From contig CALXRJ010000083.1 of the NCBI GenBank assembly GCA_944390615.1, forward strand, positions 1 through 15,569: 15,569 bases of DNA. Direction: 5' to 3'. This document shows, piece by piece, positions 13,358-15,569 of this stretch. Position numbers and translations under genes: made by a program. The notes beneath the pieces were generated by a model. That model was not told where the DNA came from. It made no database searches and worked only from the letters and a program-made list of their open reading frames with translations. Source of the DNA: an uncultured Clostridia bacterium. Lineage in GTDB: Bacteria > Bacillota > Clostridia > TANB77 > CAG-508. How positions within the stretch are numbered: position 1 is the first letter of the stretch; every line of letters begins with the position of its first letter.

Positions 13358-14041
13358 CTATTTTACGCTTTTTCTTCTTTGCATGATAATCATGGTAATT
13401 AAAAGACACAATATGGTAATGGTTACAAATAAGACAACAGATCCGATATTGATTTGCCCATATAAGAAATTAATAAATTGGTCTATTAAGGATAAGTTGG
13501 CTAAACTTGTTACTAAATAAGGAACCCATGTTGATGCAAAGACAAAAGCAAATGTTAATATTCCTGCAATGATAGGAGATTCTGTTAAACTAGATGCTAA
13601 TACACCAAAAGCTATATATACACAAGAAAGTAAAATAAAGCCTAACATGGAGGTTAAGTAAATTGGAATATTTGGTATTTCAAAATAACATAATATGCCA
13701 AAATACATCAGTGTACAAACTACTGGTATAATAATTAAAAGTAAGGCAGATAAGAATTTGGCAAGTACTACCCCTAACATGCTAACTGGTGATGTTAGTA
13801 AAAGTTGTTCTGTTCCTGATTTTCTTTCTCCCGAAAATGTCCACATGGTAAGAAGTGGGGTGATAAACATTAATCCATATAGTGCGGTATAATAAAATAA
13901 ATAAGTTAGATCAATGCTTGCTTCATTGATTGTCGTTAAATAGAAAAAACTACTAAAAGCTAATAAGAATATTCCAATTACGACATATCCTATTGGTGAT
14001 AAAAAGTAATTTTTTAATTCTTTTTTGATAACTGCTCCCAT
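13358..14041 (-). CDS. ABC-2 type permease, GldF-like
   Basis: About six membrane helices are visible in 227 residues. The N-terminal MGAVIKKELKNYFLSPIGYV is the amphipathic coupling element of ABC-2 permeases, and FSGERKSGTEQLLLTSPVS (about 69-87) is the conserved cytoplasmic loop that marks GldF- and NosY-like exporters. The ATG overlaps the stop of the ATPase gene (TAATG), giving translational coupling, and a GGGGGAG Shine-Dalgarno lies about eight bases upstream inside the ATPase gene. It pairs with that ATPase and the GldG-like auxiliary protein to form one transporter of unknown substrate. Confidence 0.88.
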   Translation of the reverse strand: MGAVIKKELKNYFLSPIGYVVIGIFLLAFSSFFYLTTINEASIDLTYLFYYTALYGLMFITPLLTMWTFSGERKSGTEQLLLTSPVSMLGVVLAKFLSALLLIIIPVVCTLMYFGILCYFEIPNIPIYLTSMLGFILLSCVYIAFGVLASSLTESPIIAGILTFAFVFASTWVPYLVTSLANLSLIDQFINFLYGQINIGSVVLFVTITILCLLITMIIMQRRKSVK

Positions 14042-14985
14042 TATTTTTCTCCCCCTTCTTTTATAATCTGCATAAATGCGTCTTCTAGTGTTGCTTCTGC
14101 TTTTTTCATTTCAAAAATGGTTATATTTTCTTTGGCAAATTCACTAAAAATAAATTTGTTTAAATTGATTCCGTCTTCTCCTGTGATTTCATATTGTTTG
14201 GTTTTGTCTTCAAAGGTTTTCACTAATTTTATAGATTTGATACCTTTGATTTTGTCTTTCATGGCTTCTACTGTGTTTTCTGGCGCTTCTACTGTAACAT
14301 AAATGACATTATTGTCTGATACTTTTTTCTCTAAGTTTTCTGGTGTGTCTGTTGCTACTAATTTTCCCTTATTGATAATGATGACTCTATCACATATTTG
14401 GCTTACTTCTGATAGAATATGGGAACTTAGGATAACAGTGTGGTTTTTGCCAAGATTTTTTATTAAACTCCTGATTTCCGTAATTTGTTTTGGATCTAGT
14501 CCTACTGTTGGCTCATCTAGTATTAGTATTTTGGGATCTCCTACTAGGGTTCCAGCTAGACTAACTCTTTGTTTTTGCCCTCTTGATAAATTTTTTATCA
14601 ATTTGTTTTGCATGGTATCTAAACCTGTTTCTTTTAGTACTTTTTGGATATTTTCTTTTTTCTGCTTTTTTTCTACCTTTCTTAGTTCTGCCATATAAGT
14701 TACAAATTCTTTGACTGTTAGATCTGTATATAGTGGTACTCCCTCTGGCAAATACCCAATTTCTCTTTTTGCCTTTTTGGGTTTTTTGATTGTGTCAAAA
14801 CCATTTACAATAACATTTCCTTCTGTTTGCTCAATAAATCCTGTTATAATGTTCATGGTTGTTGTTTTTCCGGCTCCATTTGGTCCTAAAAAGCCAACGA
14901 TTTCTCCGTCGTTTATGGTAAAGTTGATATCGTTTACGGCAACAAAGCTTCCATACTTTTTGGTGACATGTTTTACTTCAATCAC
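14041..14985 (-). CDS. ABC transporter ATP-binding subunit, GldA-like
   Basis: All ABC ATPase motifs are present: Walker A GPNGAGKT (34-41), Q-loop region IGYLPEG (76-82; Glu replaces the usual Gln, as is common in ABC-2 exporters), signature NLSRGQKQR (132-140), Walker B ILILDEP (153-159) and the switch His SSH (187-189). A C-terminal extension of about 90 residues is typical of GldA/CcmA-like exporters. I choose GTG 14985 (MIEVKHVTKKYG) because AAGGAGG lies eight bases before it; the upstream ATG at 15003 has no Shine-Dalgarno and would put that site inside the gene. It is the first gene of a three-gene operon under the promoter at 15031-15059. It energises the GldF-like permease from the cytoplasmic side. 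Confidence 0.92.
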   Translation of the reverse strand: MIEVKHVTKKYGSFVAVNDINFTINDGEIVGFLGPNGAGKTTTMNIITGFIEQTEGNVIVNGFDTIKKPKKAKREIGYLPEGVPLYTDLTVKEFVTYMAELRKVEKKQKKENIQKVLKETGLDTMQNKLIKNLSRGQKQRVSLAGTLVGDPKILILDEPTVGLDPKQITEIRSLIKNLGKNHTVILSSHILSEVSQICDRVIIINKGKLVATDTPENLEKKVSDNNVIYVTVEAPENTVEAMKDKIKGIKSIKLVKTFEDKTKQYEITGEDGINLNKFIFSEFAKENITIFEMKKAEATLEDAFMQIIKEGGEK

Positions 14986-15030
14986 GAATTTTTCCTCCTT
15001 CATTATTTTTCTTGATTTTAATCGAAAACT

Positions 15031-15059
15031 ATCTTATCATTTTAGAATTTTAATGTAAA
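15031..15059 (-). promoter_or_regulatory. Extended -10 promoter of the ABC transporter operon
   Basis: On the minus strand TTTACA (15054-15059), 17 bases, TAAGAT (15031-15036) preceded by TGa. The start would be near 15024, about 39 bases before GTG 14985. Confidence 0.65.
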
Positions 15060-15175
15060 TACATTTCACAAAAAGTTCACAAAAGTAAAGATGTTCTTAC
15101 GGTTTATTTGGATAGGTCTTAAATCAATATGTGATGATTGTTGGGTGAAAAATGCAACTTAATTCTAATTAGATA
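15060..15175. other. Intergenic stretch without a visible feature
   Basis: Between the ABC operon promoter and the plus-strand promoter at 15176 I see no gene, strong hairpin or repeat. Confidence 0.5.
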
Positions 15176-15204
15176 TTGAAAAAATTATGATTTTATGTTA
15201 ATAT
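15176..15204 (+). promoter_or_regulatory. Promoter directly in front of an orphan hairpin
   Basis: TTGAAA (15176-15181), 17 bases, TAATAT (15199-15204). A transcript would start near 15211, only about six bases before the stem at 15217. It runs toward the tRNA region. Confidence 0.5.
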
Positions 15205-15216
15205 ATATAATTAGCA

Positions 15217-15245
15217 AAGAGGGCAGGATTTATTCCTGCCCTCTT
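15217..15245. repeat. Orphan GC-rich perfect hairpin
   Basis: AAGAGGGCAGGA (15217-15228) pairs perfectly with TCCTGCCCTCTT (15234-15245) over a five-base loop. No T tract follows in either direction and no gene ends nearby, so it is not a standard terminator. It is by far the GC-richest stem in the window. Confidence 0.7.
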
Positions 15246-15301
15246 ATCTTTGAATAGCTTTTGCATTACAGTTAAAATTTATTCTTTTTTATTATTTTTT
15301 G

Positions 15302-15330
15302 TTGACATTGTTTATTTTTTGTGGTATCAT
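15302..15330 (+). promoter_or_regulatory. Strong promoter of the tRNA-Arg region
   Basis: Perfect TTGACA (15302-15307), 17 bases, TATCAT (15325-15330) preceded by TGg. The start would be near 15337, thirteen bases before the degenerate tRNA copy. No comparable promoter is seen directly upstream of the second, intact tRNA. Confidence 0.8.
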
Positions 15331-15349
15331 ATCACTGTTGATTTGTTAT

Positions 15350-15415
<66 letters not shown>

Positions 15416-15514
15416 CTAATATCAATGCTTATAGCTTTTTAAATATGAAATATCTAAAAAAATATCTAAAAAATTTATTACATTGAAAATTTATAAATTG
15501 CTGATTCATAATAT

Positions 15515-15569
15515 GGGTCAGTAGCTCAGTTGGATAGAGCATTGGCCTTCTAAGCCAAGGGTCGGGGGT
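15515..15569 (+). tRNA. tRNA-Arg(UCU), cut by the right edge
   Basis: Acceptor 5' strand GGGTCAG, D-arm GCTC-AGTTGGATA-GAGC, and a perfect anticodon stem TTGGC / GCCAA around the loop CTTCTAA (anticodon TCT, reading AGA/AGG). The variable region and the first T-stem bases are present at the edge; the T-loop and the acceptor 3' strand lie outside. It is probably expressed from the promoter at 15302 through the degenerate copy. Confidence 0.93.

Noticed and set aside
15217..15245. Intrinsic terminator for a gene on either strand
   Set aside because: No gene ends near it and no run of T follows on the plus or the minus strand.

Overview
The window is strongly AT-rich DNA with gene families typical of a low-GC Bacillota, most likely an uncultured gut Clostridia lineage. 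The support is the combination of an LCP (LytR-CpsA-Psr) cell-wall ligase, a DacF-like D,D-carboxypeptidase, ComEA, CvpA, a DUF5711 beta-propeller protein, a YkvI-family membrane protein and a prepilin-like protein with a Gly-Ile-Thr-Leu-Ile-Ala-Leu leader. Promoters follow the sigma-A consensus and Shine-Dalgarno sites are clear. TGA acts as a normal stop: comEA ends in TGA exactly after its domain. No species can be named from this.

Region 1-5100 looks accessory. It holds the start of an AAA_14-type ATPase (minus), a MazG-like nucleotide pyrophosphohydrolase, a decayed cupin gene with two frame changes, about 400 bases of non-coding DNA (strong promoter, compact terminator, several hairpins, a possible leader peptide), a small unrecognised membrane-anchored protein, a Zn-dependent phospholipase C-like protein, two small XRE regulators each beside clusters of palindromic operators, and a pilin-leadered protein with BspA-type 26-residue repeats.

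Region 5200-10630 is core-like envelope DNA. comEA and the carboxypeptidase gene diverge from a short shared intergenic region. Then come, on the minus strand, the LCP gene, a CvpA-family gene and a DUF5711 gene. DUF5711 and CvpA form a pair under their own promoter, and LCP has a further promoter inside the end of the CvpA gene.

Region 10670-11690 is a ykvI-family pseudogene with a nonsense codon (TGA where the family has Gly) and a one-base insertion. A long bidirectional terminator hairpin separates it from the three-gene operon at 11738-14985 (ATPase, ABC-2 permease and GldG-like auxiliary protein), which resembles the GldA/GldF/GldG transporter arrangement and has its own extended -10 promoter.

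The right end (15060-15569) has no protein genes. It carries a promoter followed at once by an orphan GC-rich hairpin, then a strong promoter feeding a degenerate tRNA-Arg copy and, about 120 bases further on, an apparently intact tRNA-Arg(UCU) cut by the window edge. I found no CRISPR array, transposase, integrase or clear defence cassette. The most unusual items are the tRNA pseudo-copy, the non-coding block at 1050-1410, the operator architecture around the two XRE genes, and the pilin-BspA protein.
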